From the NCBI GenBank assembly GCA_023391335.1, contig JAEWBG010000100.1, forward strand, positions 1 through 5,839: a DNA stretch of 5,839 bases, written 5' to 3'. Positions within the stretch are counted from its first letter, which is position 1. Every line of letters begins with the position of its first letter. Of the stretch, positions 5,160 to 5,839 are shown piece by piece. Below the pieces are notes generated by a model. That model had not been told where the DNA came from and searched no databases. It saw nothing but the letters and a program-made list of their open reading frames with translations. The position numbers and the translations under genes were made by a program. The DNA comes from Pseudomonadota bacterium. GTDB taxonomy: Bacteria; Pseudomonadota; Gammaproteobacteria; Steroidobacterales; Steroidobacteraceae.

Positions 5160-5516
5160 GATCGGTTTGCGATCGGGAAGGACTGGATAAACGACGGACG
5201 ACTTTGTCGTCAGGAAGGCCTTCGGCAGGAAGGACGCGTTGCGTCAGGAAGGACTAGCGTCAGGTCAGAACGAATCGAAAGGACGGATCGCTTCGCGATC
5301 GGGAAGGACGGACGTCGGGAAGGATGCTGTCGCATCGGGAAGGACTTCGTCGGGACGGAAAAGAAAAGAGGCGAGCCCTTCGGGCAAGGTAGCCGTTGGC
5401 AGGCGAGCCCTGCGGGCAGGGAAGCCTAGCGGCAGGCCAGAGTGAAGACTGAAGAGGGTAGCCACTGGCAAGCGAGCGTTCGGCAGGATAGCCACTGGCA
5501 GGGAAGCGCTGCGCGC
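5160..5516 (+). repeat. Large mini-hairpin array, about 17 units
   Basis: This is a chain of short self-complementary stems, mostly 15-21 bases apart, with three- to five-base loops. Clear examples are GATCG/CGATC (5160-5174), GACGAC-TTT-GTCGTC (5197-5211), GACGC-GTT-GCGTC (5233-5245), GATCGC-TTC-GCGATC (5286-5300), GATGC-TGTC-GCATC (5323-5336), GCCC-TTC-GGGC (5375-5385), GCCC-TGC-GGGC (5407-5417) and GCGC-TGC-GCGC (5506-5516). The first half (to 5351) uses GAC...GTC or GATC stems with linkers AGGAAG or GGGAAG. The second half uses GCC...GGC stems with linkers such as AGGGAA or AGGATA. Stem sequences change but pairing is kept, and the linker is conserved. This is not a CRISPR array, since no long constant repeat with unique spacers is present. 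Open frames through it are by-products. Its role is unknown. Confidence 0.85.
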
Positions 5517-5592
5517 AGGGCATAGCGCAACGCGCGCCACACCCGACACGTCACACGTCCACGCACACTTTGGTCCGTGGTAAGGCTCTCAA
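5517..5592. other. Spacer between mini-hairpin array and palindromic element
   Basis: This short region contains GCGC-rich sequence, then CACAC/ACGTC words (5538-5569). From about 5577 it holds the left boundary TGGTAAG...AACGAAGCG, shared with the compact palindrome, whose matching TGGTAAG is at 2306-2312. No gene is present. Confidence 0.5.
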
Positions 5593-5812
5593 CGAAGCGT
5601 CTTCTTGTTCCCTCCCCCTGGACGGGGGACGACTGCATGGATGCAGGAGGTAGGGCAACGCAGGGAGCAGTTGCCGAGGGTTAGGGAGAGGGTGTTAGAT
5701 TTCGATCGGATGAAATGTACTCACGAGCGTCATCAACGAATTGACGCAGATCGCACCCTCTCCCCAGCCCATCGAGGGCCATCGAGGGGGAGGGAGCTTT
5801 AGACGCGTTTCG
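5593..5812. repeat. Long nested palindromic intergenic element
   Basis: Outer arms CGAAGCGTCT (5593-5602) and AGACGCGTTTCG (5801-5812), and GC-rich arms CCCTCCCCCTGG (5610-5621) and CGAGGGGGAGGG (5783-5794), are those of the compact element at 2320-2385. Here they enclose a core of about 160 bases instead of a few. The core has its own pairs: GGGAGAGGGTG (5684-5694) with CACCCTCTCCC (5754-5764), an 11-base perfect match; CTGCAT-GG-ATGCAG (5633-5646); and GCAAC/GTTGC (5655-5659 with 5670-5674). GGTTAGGGAGAGGG-type and GCATGGATGC-type words recur between genes in Xanthomonadales, from general recollection. The open frame at 5605-5802 is repeat-derived and not a gene. Confidence 0.8.
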
Positions 5813-5839
5813 CTCTGTGTGCTGTTTGCGAAGTTCCAT
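5744..5839. repeat. Right copy of 96-bp exact terminal direct repeat
   Basis: This is identical to 1-96. Here the repeat continues leftwards into the long palindromic element, so joining 5743 to 1 yields a complete element with an intact tail (TTTCGTCA at 96-103). Circularity, assembly overlap and recent repeat duplication all fit. Confidence 0.95.

Noticed and set aside
5160..5516. CRISPR array
   Set aside because: No constant 23-40 base repeat alternating with equal-length unique spacers; the constant part is only a six- to eight-base linker, and the variable parts are palindromic. No cas gene is present.
5265..5638. Minus- and plus-strand ORFs of 60-95 residues through 5151-5638
   Set aside because: All run through the mini-hairpin array or the palindromic element, have repeat-imposed composition, and lack ribosome sites or family motifs.
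1..5839. Plasmid or phage genome
   Set aside because: Apart from matching ends, there is no replication, partition, mobilisation, integrase or structural gene; content is chromosomal in character.

Overview
The window looks like a piece of chromosome from a Gram-negative, probably gammaproteobacterial (Xanthomonadales/Steroidobacter-like), environmental bacterium. The grounds are a signal-peptide/lipobox pair of envelope proteins, a DUF2934 protein, a bacterial DNA polymerase X, moderately high GC and long gene-free stretches packed with dispersed intergenic repeats. The lineage is an inference from gene families and repeat style. There is no rRNA, tRNA, transposase, integrase, replication protein or phage gene.

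Layout. 1-635 is gene-free and repeat-rich: the right half of a palindromic element (37-103), an ATCCTGT-type repeat (213-239), and a minus-strand array of mini-hairpins (466-549). 636-914 (+) encodes a small DUF2934 protein. Converging on it are two minus-strand genes with a common homologous domain. A glycine-zipper lipoprotein (2166-1621) is followed by a DUF6515-like exported protein (about 1612-944). Both carry the same Tyr-Glu-Cys-X-Arg-Trp-Ala block and the same C-terminal CLEGRGY end. 2167-2645 is gene-free and holds a compact palindrome (2320-2385) and a complete ATCCTGT inverted repeat (2522-2608). 2646-3131 (+) encodes a CarS-like CDP-archaeol synthase family membrane protein. Three bases after its stop lies the stop of the convergent polX (4865-3135), a 576-residue DNA polymerase/3'-5' exonuclease. 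Upstream of polX a 40-codon ORF (5015-4893), not previously called here, has a near-perfect Shine-Dalgarno and may start the polX transcript. 5016-5839 has no gene. It holds an array of about 17 mini-hairpins (5160-5516) and a long nested palindromic element (5593-5812).

The last 96 bases (5744-5839) equal the first 96 exactly. The sequence therefore closes into a 5743-bp circle, or is bounded by two copies of one dispersed repeat. Without a replicon or mobility gene, a repeat-bounded chromosomal contig is at least as likely as a real circle.

The genes do not form one pathway. polX belongs to DNA repair, the CarS-like protein to lipid-nucleotide chemistry in the membrane, and the lipoprotein/DUF6515 pair to the envelope. 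The most distinctive content is the intergenic mini-hairpin array: variable, self-complementary stems separated by a conserved purine linker, present in two opposite-facing copies. I cannot assign it to a described repeat family.
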